DNA from: an uncultured Veillonella sp.
Lineage (GTDB): Bacteria > Bacillota > Negativicutes > Veillonellales > Veillonellaceae
DNA length: 18,410 bases
Assembly (NCBI GenBank): GCA_915066865.1
Contig: CAJZEE010000037.1
Location: forward strand, 1 to 18,410
Direction: 5' to 3'
Part shown: positions 1-6,949 of the stretch, in pieces
How positions within the stretch are numbered: the stretch's first letter is position 1
Layout of the letters: every line of letters begins with the position of its first letter
The notes under the pieces: generated by a model
Told to the model about the DNA's origin: nothing
Databases searched by the model: none
What the model saw: only the letters and a program-made list of their open reading frames with translations
Program-made: the position numbers and the translations under genes

Positions 1-396
1 TAGCTTATTAAACAATATTCTTAGTATTAAAGCTGTTAGCTCTGATTGAGGAGTTTCATTAAAGATGATTGGTAAATAAGACATAAAATGTTGTTTTTCA
101 TCTTCTGTTAACTGATCTTGCATATCTAAGAGTTCTGAAATTGAGTCTAATTTACTCTCTGTCCAAGGGAATGGATATCCACAATGATGACAGTATTTAG
201 GTGGTGTATAGGTTGAAATGCTAATAACACCGGGAACATCATATTCACCACGAATAGGGGTATTACAGTTTAGACAAGAAGTTATAGTTTCAGCTCTACA
301 TTCAGGACAGAAATTAGATAGGTGAGCAGTGTTATTAGTATTAGATGTAATAACATGACCATTTTTAGAAACTTGTGCTGTTTGATAAGTACCCAT
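1..396 (-). CDS. DUF2321-like cysteine-rich protein, 3' end cut by window edge
   Basis: Reading leftward from ATG at 394-396, 132 codons stay open to base 1, so the C-terminus lies outside the window. The start follows a strong AGGTGG Shine-Dalgarno at 405-410. The N-terminal part carries three CxxC pairs (C30/C33, C41/C44, C69/C72) around a TPIRGEY segment, ending in a CHHCGYPFPWTE motif. That pattern is a zinc-ribbon or treble-clef fold and matches what I recall of the DUF2321 family, whose function is unknown. The start codon lies 14 bases after the stop of the Cas2-like gene on the same strand, so the two are probably one transcript. Zinc binding is inferred from the cysteines. The family call is from memory of the motif pattern. 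Confidence 0.72.
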   Translation of the reverse strand, partial: MGTYQTAQVSKNGHVITSNTNNTAHLSNFCPECRAETITSCLNCNTPIRGEYDVPGVISISTYTPPKYCHHCGYPFPWTESKLDSISELLDMQDQLTEDEKQHFMSYLPIIFNETPQSELTALILRILFNKL

Positions 397-410
397 TATA
401 ATCACCACCT

Positions 411-701
411 TTAAATTGTAGGAATATTCCCCAAATCTAGTTCATTTTTAAGCCATGAAATAACATCTGATTGGAGCGTAGCGTAAAACGGTTGCACAAT
501 TGGAGTAATAAGCAAAAGATCATTGTTATCGATTTTACTTTTTAAATATTCGTAGACAGAGGAGATCTTATCGTTGGTAGAAATTAACCATTGAGAATGC
601 AAACACTTAATATAGGCATCATATATTTTGATTGCATTAATTAAATTTGTGTAATTTTGACCTTGCTTATTTAAATCATAACTTACTAAAAATACTGCCA
701 T
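411..701 (-). CDS. Cas2-fold / SinR-like small protein, orphan
   Basis: A 96-aa protein if started at the ATG at 699-701, which has an AAGGA motif about 10 bases upstream. A GTG nine bases further upstream is also open but sits too close to that motif. The sequence begins MAVFLVSYDL, the first beta strand and conserved Asp of the Cas2 ferredoxin fold. It then has a helix, a SQWLI strand, an SSVYEYLKSKI helix and a DDLLLITPI-like strand (here DNNDLLLITPI), ending in a WLKNEL helix. This order matches the small proteins annotated as SinR-like or Cas2-like, related in fold to VapD RNases. No cas1 gene or CRISPR array is visible, so adaptation is not its evident role. RNase activity is possible but unproven. 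It probably forms an operon with the DUF2321 gene. Confidence 0.7.
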   Translation of the reverse strand: MAVFLVSYDLNKQGQNYTNLINAIKIYDAYIKCLHSQWLISTNDKISSVYEYLKSKIDNNDLLLITPIVQPFYATLQSDVISWLKNELDLGNIPTI

Positions 702-746
702 TATGATCACGTCCTTTTAGAATTTTAAAAGAAATGGAGAAAAACG

Positions 747-998
747 ATGAAACAAGAAAGAGAAATTAAAGATAACAAACACTATCAAGCTAATAGATTA
801 GCATTTTACATTCAACTTAAAACAATGATTGTAGATAATTTTCAGAAATATCTACATTGGAATTCAGAAAGAATGGGTGAAATCTATAACTTGGCCAATT
901 ATGGAGAACATGAGGCGTTAAAAAACTATCAAAGCAAACTTCGTGCAATATGGATTAAGGTATCGAATGTTAAAGGTATTGCCTTTTGGAGGGCATAA
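747..998 (+). CDS. Small protein of unknown function, possibly 3'-truncated
   Basis: An 83-aa, lysine- and aromatic-rich, mostly helical-looking ORF that I do not recognise. The ATG is preceded by GGAG eight bases upstream. Two things are odd. Its last 70 bases (929-998) are antisense to the 3' end of the convergent DUF2513 gene, so the C-terminus (about residues 61-83) is the complement of another gene's coding sequence and may not be native. Its start is also only 45 bases from the divergent start of the Cas2-like gene, leaving little room for two promoters. It may be a genuine small accessory gene whose end was lost in a rearrangement, or a non-coding ORF. Confidence 0.4.
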   Translation: MKQEREIKDNKHYQANRLAFYIQLKTMIVDNFQKYLHWNSERMGEIYNLANYGEHEALKNYQSKLRAIWIKVSNVKGIAFWRA

Positions 999-1276
999 TC
1001 CTTTACTTTGTTCCATATTGTGTCGCTAGATAATAAATCAACAAAATGTTGTCCATCATGTGTTAATGCCAAGTCTAAATATAAATAATCTCTTGATTTA
1101 GAACTAGCATTTAAGCCGGACAATAGACCATTCTGTACAAGGATATGAATGTGATAGTCAATAGTAAGCCTATTAATATCAGAGAAGTTGATTGAGTTAT
1201 TATTATTAACTGTTGGAGGAGGAAAATCTTGAACTGCTAATAATATATCTCTGCACAAAGAATAATCTATTTTCAT
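929..1276 (-). CDS. DUF2513 domain protein
   Basis: A 115-aa protein with a near-perfect Shine-Dalgarno (AAGGAGGT) just upstream of the ATG at 1274-1276. The sequence has the DUF2513 layout as I recall it: an MK-DYxLCRDILL start, a middle YHIHILVQNGLL segment resembling a winged-helix recognition region, then LTHDGQHFVDLLSSDTIWNKVK and a C-terminal helix. DUF2513 proteins are short, uncharacterised and common in phage-like or accessory regions. The YHIxxLxxxGL and LTxxG elements suggest a winged-helix DNA-binding fold, which is inference. It converges on the 83-aa plus-strand ORF, overlapping it by 70 bases. A possible extended -10 promoter lies about 130 bases upstream. Confidence 0.7.
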   Translation of the reverse strand: MKIDYSLCRDILLAVQDFPPPTVNNNNSINFSDINRLTIDYHIHILVQNGLLSGLNASSKSRDYLYLDLALTHDGQHFVDLLSSDTIWNKVKDYALQKAIPLTFDTLIHIARSLL

Positions 1277-1402
1277 AGTTTTACCTCCTTTCTTGAAAGG
1301 ATATTAGTGATAGAATCTTAGAAGTTAATGAATGGGAAATTCCTCTATTCAATATTTTTGCTTTGGTATTTATTCAATTCATTATATCCTATCGCTGATT
1401 GA

Positions 1403-1411
1403 ATTATAACA
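1403..1411 (-). promoter_or_regulatory. Possible extended -10 promoter for the DUF2513 gene
   Basis: On the minus strand, TGTTATAAT is an ideal extended -10 element (TGn-TATAAT). No convincing -35 is visible, which extended -10 promoters can do without. It would give a leader of roughly 120 bases before the DUF2513 start. Confidence 0.3.
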
Positions 1412-1672
1412 ATAACTTATTAATAAATATGAAATAAACATGAAAAGAATGTTAAAAGAGGATTTTAAGAAGAAAAAAGATAGAAAGAAAAAACTAAAGA
1501 GTAACCAATATTTTACAAGTGTTACTTATATTTATTAAGGTGGGGTGATAGTGCTAAAATTACGCCAATTTATCTTTATAAATATTTGGTAGAGGTCCAA
1601 AAATCACTAATAGGATAGAGGAGGAAATAAAAGTAGGAAAGATAAACTTAGAGCTGTAAGAGACGAAATTGA

Positions 1673-1810
1673 ATGAGTAAGTATGATGTGGAATGTTTTA
1701 AACCTTGCCTTCATAACCATATTGACTGGGGAGAAATAGGGGGCTGTAAATTCAATACAGAAATCATTTCTAGGTTAGAACTTATGAAACTCAATTATGT
1801 TGTCAAGTAA
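1673..1810 (+). CDS. 45-aa micro-ORF, possible gene remnant
   Basis: An unrecognised 45-aa ORF with Cys and His clustered early (ECFKPCLHNH, then WGEIGGC), which looks more like real protein than chance frame. Its ATG overlaps the stop of an upstream open frame in an ATGA arrangement typical of translational coupling. That upstream frame has no start codon. It may be an intact small protein or a remnant of a larger gene. Confidence is low because there is no strong ribosome site of its own. Confidence 0.25.
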   Translation: MSKYDVECFKPCLHNHIDWGEIGGCKFNTEIISRLELMKLNYVVK

Positions 1811-2051
1811 AAACTGCTTTGAGAAGAAAAATAATAGAAGAAATAATCACTTTGTTCCTGCCAGTAAATTATAAAAAGAATATATTAACCTAATATATAT
1901 ATGGAAAATATGATAGGGTGATTTTATTGAGATTAACAGGTGAGAAAAGCTTTATAGGATATGTAAGTTAAGGAGTATTTTATATATTATGCTATGATCT
2001 TGATTATCAAATATTTTTTGTTTTTATAAAGTGCTCTTTTTTATACCTGTA

Positions 2052-2080
2052 TTGGCATAGTTTCATATTATGTGTACAAT
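2052..2080 (+). promoter_or_regulatory. Sigma-70-type promoter of the DUF4178-like gene
   Basis: TTGGCA (2052-2057), a 17-base spacer and TACAAT (2075-2080): five of six consensus bases in each box. The predicted start near 2087 gives a leader of about 49 bases. Confidence 0.6.
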
Positions 2081-2135
2081 CATAGTAATTAATAATATAC
2101 ATTTATGTGTGTAGTTTTCAGTATGAGAGAAGATT

Positions 2136-2777
2136 ATGGTTTTTAATTATGGTGAGACGTTGCGTATTCGAAGGGATTTATATACGATCTTAGGCAAGAT
2201 ACGCTATATTGATACTCATGGAAAAATTGGGTATGAGTATAAGTTAGTTAAACATAGGAATAATGCAGAGTTTTGGCTCAGTTGGGATAAGAAGCGAGAT
2301 GCGTACCAGTTTTCCAAGTTGTGTGGAAAAGCACTACCAGCCGATATGAAACTCGTAGATAGTGGTTATGAGATGGTAACAGGCACTTGGGGTGAGGTAG
2401 ACGTAGGTACTACTGATACTGCTAAATATAAAGAGTATGAAAATGTTGATGGTACTGCTACGTTTTCTGTCCAAGAGTGGGCTTTTGAAACGGAATATTT
2501 AAAAGGCTTTTACATTAATAAAGAATACGTATCTGTCGAAAAGGATTCAGAGGTAACCGAGTCTATTCTAGATAAAATGGATACGATTAAGAAGCTAAAG
2601 TTCATAGGACCAGTCGGTTGGATTTTGGGGAACTTACTACTTTATATGCCAATCTTTGATATAAAAATATTGAATGATGTACGTGATGTACTTACATGGC
2701 CTTATATAGTAGCTGGGAGTATAGTCCTTGGTATCATTGTGGCTTGTGCTTTCATTATTTCGAGAACTATGCGTTGA
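2136..2777 (+). CDS. DUF4178-like membrane-anchored protein
   Basis: A 213-aa protein. Residues 5-135 resemble the DUF4178 beta-rich domain, in which an element like LYTILGKIRYID is followed by a YEYKLV strand, an EFWLSWD motif and a later ATFSVQEW segment. The tail has two hydrophobic helices (about 153-174 and 187-210), so it should sit in the cytoplasmic membrane with the N-terminal domain probably facing the cytosol. No signal peptide is seen. DUF4178 function is unknown. Members often neighbour membrane-remodelling or envelope genes, but nothing here supports a specific role. The ribosome site is GAGAGAAG four bases before the ATG, unusual for this window, where AGGAGG is the norm. The gene is monocistronic, with its own promoter and a terminator at 2822. 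Confidence 0.65.
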   Translation: MVFNYGETLRIRRDLYTILGKIRYIDTHGKIGYEYKLVKHRNNAEFWLSWDKKRDAYQFSKLCGKALPADMKLVDSGYEMVTGTWGEVDVGTTDTAKYKEYENVDGTATFSVQEWAFETEYLKGFYINKEYVSVEKDSEVTESILDKMDTIKKLKFIGPVGWILGNLLLYMPIFDIKILNDVRDVLTWPYIVAGSIVLGIIVACAFIISRTMR

Positions 2778-2821
2778 TGAAAACACATCGGTTATATAGG
2801 ACTCCCTTTCGTGGGGTAAAT

Positions 2822-2862
2822 AAAAGGTCGTAACATGTATTAATACATATTACGACCTTTTT
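2822..2862. terminator. Bidirectional intrinsic terminator
   Basis: An AAAGGTCGTAA stem pairs with TTACGACCTTT, and ATGTAT/ATACAT pairs inside. Runs of T/A flank both sides, so it can stop transcription of both the DUF4178-like gene and the convergent antiporter gene. Confidence 0.85.
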
Positions 2863-2886
2863 ACTATAGGATTTATTTGTTAGGTG

Positions 2887-4260
2887 TTAGCTATTAGCTT
2901 CAGTTGGTTGAAGTTGTTCAAACTCAATTTCTTTAGCATCTAATTCTTTGGCGCCAAGATGAGCCAATACACAGAATGTAATACAAAGAACACATGCTAC
3001 TAATAAAAGATAGAAACCTGCATTCCAACCAAATTTATCTGCTAAAACACCAAATAGTGTTGTACCTAAGTTTGCACCAACAATGTAACTCATGAATCCA
3101 CGAAGACCAACAGCAGAACCTACTGCAAATGGTGGTACAATATCCATAGTTTGTACTGAAGCTAAGAATTGAGGAATGTAGATTAAACAACCTACAATAG
3201 CAGCGAAGAAAGTAACCCATAAGAGAGACTCGCTTTGCCAATAACCAAATATACAGAAGAAGATAATACTTATAGCAATGATTGCGGGTGGCATGCGATA
3301 ACCTTTAAAGAATTTATCGGAAATATAACCAGCAAAAATAGTAGAAGGAATAGCAGCCCATTCAAAGAATAAAAAGGCAACAGCCATTTCTGCTTTGGAG
3401 AAACCCTTTACTTGTAATAAATAAATTGGAAGCCAAGTAAGCATACCAAAGCGAATCATGTAAACGAAGGTATCAACTAATGATACATACCAAGCGTTTT
3501 TATTTTTCAATACGTATTTTACAAAGATTTCTCTTGTGCTCATATGCGGTGCTTCAGAACTTCTGTGCGCTTTATGAGCCGTGTCAGCAATGATTTCACT
3601 TGTTGGCGGTAAGCCTTCACGTTCAGGGCTTTCTTTGATTAAGAAAGAAATGGCAATTGCTATGATAACTGCAATAAGGGCTGGTACACCATAACTCCCT
3701 AATTGCCAGTGATCTGTAGTAGTGAAATATAATGCGGCGGCTACGATTGGTGCTACGATACCACCACCGAGATTGTGGGAAATATTCCAGATAGCTCCAT
3801 AACGGCCACGTTCCTGTTTTGGGTACCATTTAGCTAGGGTGATAAAGGATGGTCCTACACCAAATCCTTGGAAAAATCCATTTAGTACTACTAAAACTAA
3901 GAAGAAGGCGAGACTATCGGCAAAGCTCATAAAGATATTGATAATTGCACAGCAAATGAGACCGAAAGCCATAAACTTGGCAGGACTTGCTTTGTCCGCA
4001 AGACTACTCATAAAGCCTTTACTTAAACCATAAGCGATAAGCATACCACTAGATAACAAACCAATTTCTGTTTTGCTCATATGGAGAATATCTGATAAAA
4101 AGTGTGTTGATAAGGCAAAGTTATTACGAACAATATAGTACGCAGCATAACCTATAAAAATACCAATTAATGATTGAAATCTATATTTATAATATAGATT
4201 CTTAATCATGCTTTGTGGAACTGATGATTTTGCCTCTTTGGGTTGTAGAAATGAAAACAT
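2887..4260 (-). CDS. Organophosphate:phosphate antiporter (GlpT/UhpT family MFS)
   Basis: A 457-aa, twelve-helix major facilitator protein of the organophosphate:Pi antiporter family. It imports a phosphorylated organic solute such as glycerol-3-phosphate, a hexose phosphate or phosphoglycerate in exchange for inorganic phosphate across the inner membrane. Visible family features: GYAAYYIVRNNFAL with R45, and FVYMIRFG with R270, the two arginines that match phosphate-binding R45 and R269 of E. coli GlpT. The WNISHNLGGG signature has H162 at the GlpT H165 position. The length is normal for the family. GlpT and UhpT features are mixed (YVLKNK resembles UhpT), so the substrate cannot be fixed. 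It is a single gene with its own promoter and a shared terminator. No glycerol-metabolism gene is adjacent. Confidence 0.88.
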   Translation of the reverse strand: MFSFLQPKEAKSSVPQSMIKNLYYKYRFQSLIGIFIGYAAYYIVRNNFALSTHFLSDILHMSKTEIGLLSSGMLIAYGLSKGFMSSLADKASPAKFMAFGLICCAIINIFMSFADSLAFFLVLVVLNGFFQGFGVGPSFITLAKWYPKQERGRYGAIWNISHNLGGGIVAPIVAAALYFTTTDHWQLGSYGVPALIAVIIAIAISFLIKESPEREGLPPTSEIIADTAHKAHRSSEAPHMSTREIFVKYVLKNKNAWYVSLVDTFVYMIRFGMLTWLPIYLLQVKGFSKAEMAVAFLFFEWAAIPSTIFAGYISDKFFKGYRMPPAIIAISIIFFCIFGYWQSESLLWVTFFAAIVGCLIYIPQFLASVQTMDIVPPFAVGSAVGLRGFMSYIVGANLGTTLFGVLADKFGWNAGFYLLLVACVLCITFCVLAHLGAKELDAKEIEFEQLQPTEANS

Positions 4261-4306
4261 AGTTATTACCTTTCTTTCTTAATAACTAAATCCTATTGCA
4301 TTGTTA

Positions 4307-4336
4307 ATACTACCATTTCTATAGAATTCATGTAAA
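4307..4336 (-). promoter_or_regulatory. Promoter of the antiporter gene
   Basis: On the minus strand, TTTACA (4331-4336), an 18-base spacer and TAGTAT (4307-4312). The leader would be about 40 bases, followed by an AAAGG ribosome site. Confidence 0.45.
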
Positions 4337-4411
4337 TGATTTATGAGATAAAAATATTAATTTACAACTTTAAATTGTTTATTATTAGCTGAAGATGTGT
4401 ATAGAAAATAT

Positions 4412-4440
4412 TTGAATTATAGACAAGTACTTCTTAATAT
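4412..4440 (+). promoter_or_regulatory. Promoter of the 70-aa gene
   Basis: TTGAAT (4412-4417), a 17-base spacer and TAATAT (4435-4440). It is divergent from the antiporter promoter. Confidence 0.5.
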
Positions 4441-4472
4441 ATTAGATTAAATATATTGGGAGGTTATTATCT

Positions 4473-4685
4473 ATGAAATATTTACGCCGTGAACTTAATC
4501 AAGTGAAAAAAGAGTATTTGAAGCAATTTGGTGAAGATTCTTTAAATCGTGTCATCCTTCATGATCCAGATACAAAGGATAAACAAGAAGTGCAAGATAC
4601 TATTGATATTCTAAAAGAAGCAATTGCAAAAAATAAACCTCTAGAACAGGTTCCAGAGGATATGTGGAAGCTTATTGAGTTTTAA
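4473..4685 (+). CDS. Small conserved-looking protein of unknown function
   Basis: A 70-aa charged, helical protein, soluble and without cysteines or a signal peptide. It has a basic N-terminal half (MKYLRRELNQVKKEYLKQFG) and an acidic C-terminal half ending in PEDMWKLIEF. A strong GGGAGG ribosome site and a good promoter make it a real gene. I do not recognise the family. The following secreted-protein gene starts 66 bases downstream on the same strand and may be co-transcribed, since no hairpin lies between them. Confidence 0.7.
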   Translation: MKYLRRELNQVKKEYLKQFGEDSLNRVILHDPDTKDKQEVQDTIDILKEAIAKNKPLEQVPEDMWKLIEF

Positions 4686-4751
4686 CGTATATGACTTACT
4701 ATATGAGATGTATAGCAAGTTTTTTAATATAATTATTTGATGGAGACTTGA

Positions 4752-5837
4752 ATGAATTTAAAAGGAATTGTACTAATTGTGATAGCATTGTTTGCTAATA
4801 TAGGAATAATAAATGCTGAGCAGATATCCATTCCATCTATATCAACGCCATTAGGCGCAAAGACTACTCAACTTGATAGAGTACAACCTCACGAAGTTAT
4901 GCCTTATTTGGAAAGTAAAGTTACGGGTGAAACAGAATTATCTTATGCTGTTATGTCCGTTGCTAGAAAAACATTTAATGAACAAATGTTGCTAGATCGA
5001 GAGGTAGAATCACGTATGCACGCTCATATTGAGGAACATAATAGAACAATAAGAAGTGCGCCGCAACGAGACCTTATTAAAAATCCTTATACACGAGAAG
5101 AAATTGAAAAACAAATTGTAAAGGCTATTAATTTTAGAGAAAGCAGTAAGTACTCGGTTAATGACAAGGACTATTACAATCATATAGATATAGATAAAGT
5201 AAATGATTTGTCTGGTTTTCCAAAGAAAATACCTTCTTTTGCTAAGCAGGTTGATATTCATTTAAAGCCGCCTAAGGCGATTGAAGATGGTCGGTATATT
5301 CAAGTTTCTTTTACAGGCAAACCATCAGAACTAAAACCCTATATTCAAGATGCAGAAAATCATGCTAAGGTTATTATCACTAAGGGGGAGGCTGAACGTG
5401 TTTCTATTAAACCGTACGAAGATGTTAAGACGAATTATAGAAAATACGTGTCTACTATATTGCCAGAAGAATGGATTGAAGTAACTAATATATTCAATAA
5501 TATGTATCAATACAAAATGGCGCTAAGCGATGAGAATATTAAGCGAAAGGTTGATCGTGAGCTCCTTAACCAAATGAACAATCAAATGGTTTTGGATTTA
5601 GAGCAAGATACTAGTAAATTAAGTTCTGATAAAATATTGTCCAACGATGAAAATAAGGCTTTACAGAAAAAATATTTAGGGTACTATTCGTATAAAGAAG
5701 TAAAGCGACCATTTAATGCAGAGTACACATTCTACATCTTTAAATTTGATTATTCATATAATATGTTTACTGTTGCAGGCATGGCCGTTAATCCAGAGCA
5801 AACTAGGGTAATTTATTTCCTTACTACAGTACAATAA
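4752..5837 (+). CDS. Secreted/periplasmic protein of unknown function
   Basis: A 361-aa protein with a clear Sec signal peptide: a hydrophobic stretch at residues 4-20 and a likely cut after INA (about residue 22). There is no lipobox cysteine, so it should be a soluble periplasmic or secreted protein. The mature part is rich in charged residues, with a long helical middle (about 60-130 and 240-300) and a beta-rich C-terminus with many Tyr and Phe (EYTFYIFKFDYSYNMF). No catalytic motif or known domain was recognised. The start is supported by GGAG six bases upstream. It ends at a large bidirectional hairpin. It may be lineage-specific to the host genus. Confidence 0.7.
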   Translation: MNLKGIVLIVIALFANIGIINAEQISIPSISTPLGAKTTQLDRVQPHEVMPYLESKVTGETELSYAVMSVARKTFNEQMLLDREVESRMHAHIEEHNRTIRSAPQRDLIKNPYTREEIEKQIVKAINFRESSKYSVNDKDYYNHIDIDKVNDLSGFPKKIPSFAKQVDIHLKPPKAIEDGRYIQVSFTGKPSELKPYIQDAENHAKVIITKGEAERVSIKPYEDVKTNYRKYVSTILPEEWIEVTNIFNNMYQYKMALSDENIKRKVDRELLNQMNNQMVLDLEQDTSKLSSDKILSNDENKALQKKYLGYYSYKEVKRPFNAEYTFYIFKFDYSYNMFTVAGMAVNPEQTRVIYFLTTVQ

Positions 5838-5840
5838 ATT

Positions 5841-5927
5841 AAAAAAAGGCGCATTGTCATATAAACAGGATATCTAACATTGAAATAATTTTAGATGGGT
5901 GTTCAGTACAATGTGCCTTTTGTTTTT
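5841..5927. terminator. Large two-tier bidirectional terminator
   Basis: An outer stem AAAAGGCGCATTGT / ACAATGTGCCTTTT (one G-T pair) encloses about 50 bases that hold a second short stem (ATCTAA / TTAGAT). A-run on the left and T-run on the right let it work for both convergent genes. It overlaps the last codons of the amidase gene. Confidence 0.7.
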
Positions 5928-6717
5928 ATAGATTATAAAGCTCTGGTTTACGATCTTTAAAGATATTGATTTTATTGCGGATATCTTCTACTACGGTGAG
6001 GTCGATGTCTACAGATGAGATGCCTTCCACGGTGTCCATTTCAAGGAGGTTTGTACCCCATGGATCGTATACGGCGGAGTGACCAGTACTTTGGACTCGA
6101 CCCACAGTACCACAGCCGTTGACTGCACATAAGAAAAGTTGGTTTTCAATGGCGCGCACTTCGTTTAATACTTGCCAGTGGCGTAAACGCATGGTAGGCC
6201 ATTGAGCAGGTACAAATAATAACTCTGTATTTGATAATGCAGCCATTCTTACGAGCTCAGGGAAGCGAATATCGTAACAGATAACCGTACTACAAGGAAT
6301 ACCATCCAATTCGAAATGAGTGGTATGTGTACCGCTAGCAAAGTATTGGTTCTCTTTAGCAGGGCTAAATCCGTGCATTTTGGAATATTCTCCTACGAGT
6401 GTGCCTTCACGGTTGTAAGCATAGGATGTATTAAATATTAAATCCTCTTTTGCTACGGCTACAGAACCGCCTACAATGTTTACATTGTGCTCTTTAGAGA
6501 AAGCACTTAATAAAGCTTTTGTTCTTTCTCCGTTTCTATCAGAAATATTGATTAAATCCTTGGATGGATGAAATCCTGTGTTCCATGTTTCGGGTAAAAC
6601 AATAATATCTGGACATTCAGCTAAAGCTTGCGTGAGCAACTCTTGAACCCGATTATAGTTGTATTCCACGTCGTTTACATGAACGTCCATTTGTATAAGG
6701 CCTAAGCGTTTTTTCAT
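5926..6717 (-). CDS. Carbon-nitrogen hydrolase (nitrilase superfamily, MtnU/omega-amidase-like)
   Basis: A 263-aa cytoplasmic amidohydrolase with the complete nitrilase triad: E43 in LPETWNTGF, K113 in YSKMHGF and C147 in ICYDIRFPEL. The length and the KMHGFSPAKENQYFASG and GHSAVYDPWG blocks match the branch containing B. subtilis YkrU/MtnU and the omega-amidases, which hydrolyse 2-oxo acid amides such as 2-oxoglutaramate or the methionine-salvage keto-amide. The substrate is inferred from the family only. No methionine-salvage gene is adjacent. The ATG at 6715-6717 has a modest AAGGA site. It is convergent with the secreted-protein gene and shares its terminator. Confidence 0.85.
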   Translation of the reverse strand: MKKRLGLIQMDVHVNDVEYNYNRVQELLTQALAECPDIIVLPETWNTGFHPSKDLINISDRNGERTKALLSAFSKEHNVNIVGGSVAVAKEDLIFNTSYAYNREGTLVGEYSKMHGFSPAKENQYFASGTHTTHFELDGIPCSTVICYDIRFPELVRMAALSNTELLFVPAQWPTMRLRHWQVLNEVRAIENQLFLCAVNGCGTVGRVQSTGHSAVYDPWGTNLLEMDTVEGISSVDIDLTVVEDIRNKINIFKDRKPELYNL

Positions 6718-6883
6718 AAGTAATCCTTTATATTATTTATATAATAATCGTATATTTTAAATAAGAAACATTATAATTAAAATATTAAATCATTCTTTTC
6801 TAGATTACAACATAAAGTATAAGTAAGTGATACATCTCTTTGCGTATAAATCATTGTTTAGATGATACCTATATGGAGGAATT

Positions 6884-6912
6884 TTTACTATTCTTCATGG
6901 AAATGTTATAAT
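6884..6912 (+). promoter_or_regulatory. Promoter of the envelope operon
   Basis: TTTACT (6884-6889), a 17-base spacer and TATAAT (6907-6912) with the extended TGT just before it. The predicted start near 6919 leaves a leader of about 30 bases. Confidence 0.65.
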
Positions 6913-6949
6913 ATTCTGTATATAATTGTGTTCTAATAGAGGAGGACCT

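Larger units (their letters stand above)
1277..2051. other. Long gene-poor stretch with degenerate micro-ORFs
   Basis: About 775 bases without a convincing gene. The plus strand shows fragments that look like decayed coding DNA. At 1541-1553 a strong AAGGTGG site precedes a GTG ORF of only 12 codons. An AGAGGAGGAAATAAAAGT stretch at about 1617 resembles a ribosome site followed by a lost start codon, and leads into a short open frame ending KDKLRAVRDEIE. That frame overlaps the 45-aa ORF at 1673 through an ATGA junction. Near 1916 another AGGGTGAT site precedes a TTG ORF of 14 codons. Strong ribosome sites in front of ORFs that stop at once suggest remnants of accessory or phage genes. No tRNA, repeat array or insertion sequence was seen. 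Confidence 0.4.

Noticed and set aside
411..701. A CRISPR-Cas adaptation module
   Set aside because: A Cas2-like fold alone is not evidence; no cas1, other cas gene or direct-repeat array is present in the window.
1440..1538. Lysine-rich 32-codon ORF starting MKRMLKEDFKKKK
   Set aside because: No ribosome site, and its composition is what A-rich DNA gives by chance.
3035..4033. Other-frame ORFs within the antiporter gene
   Set aside because: They have no ribosome sites and their sequences look like frame-shifted membrane-protein DNA.
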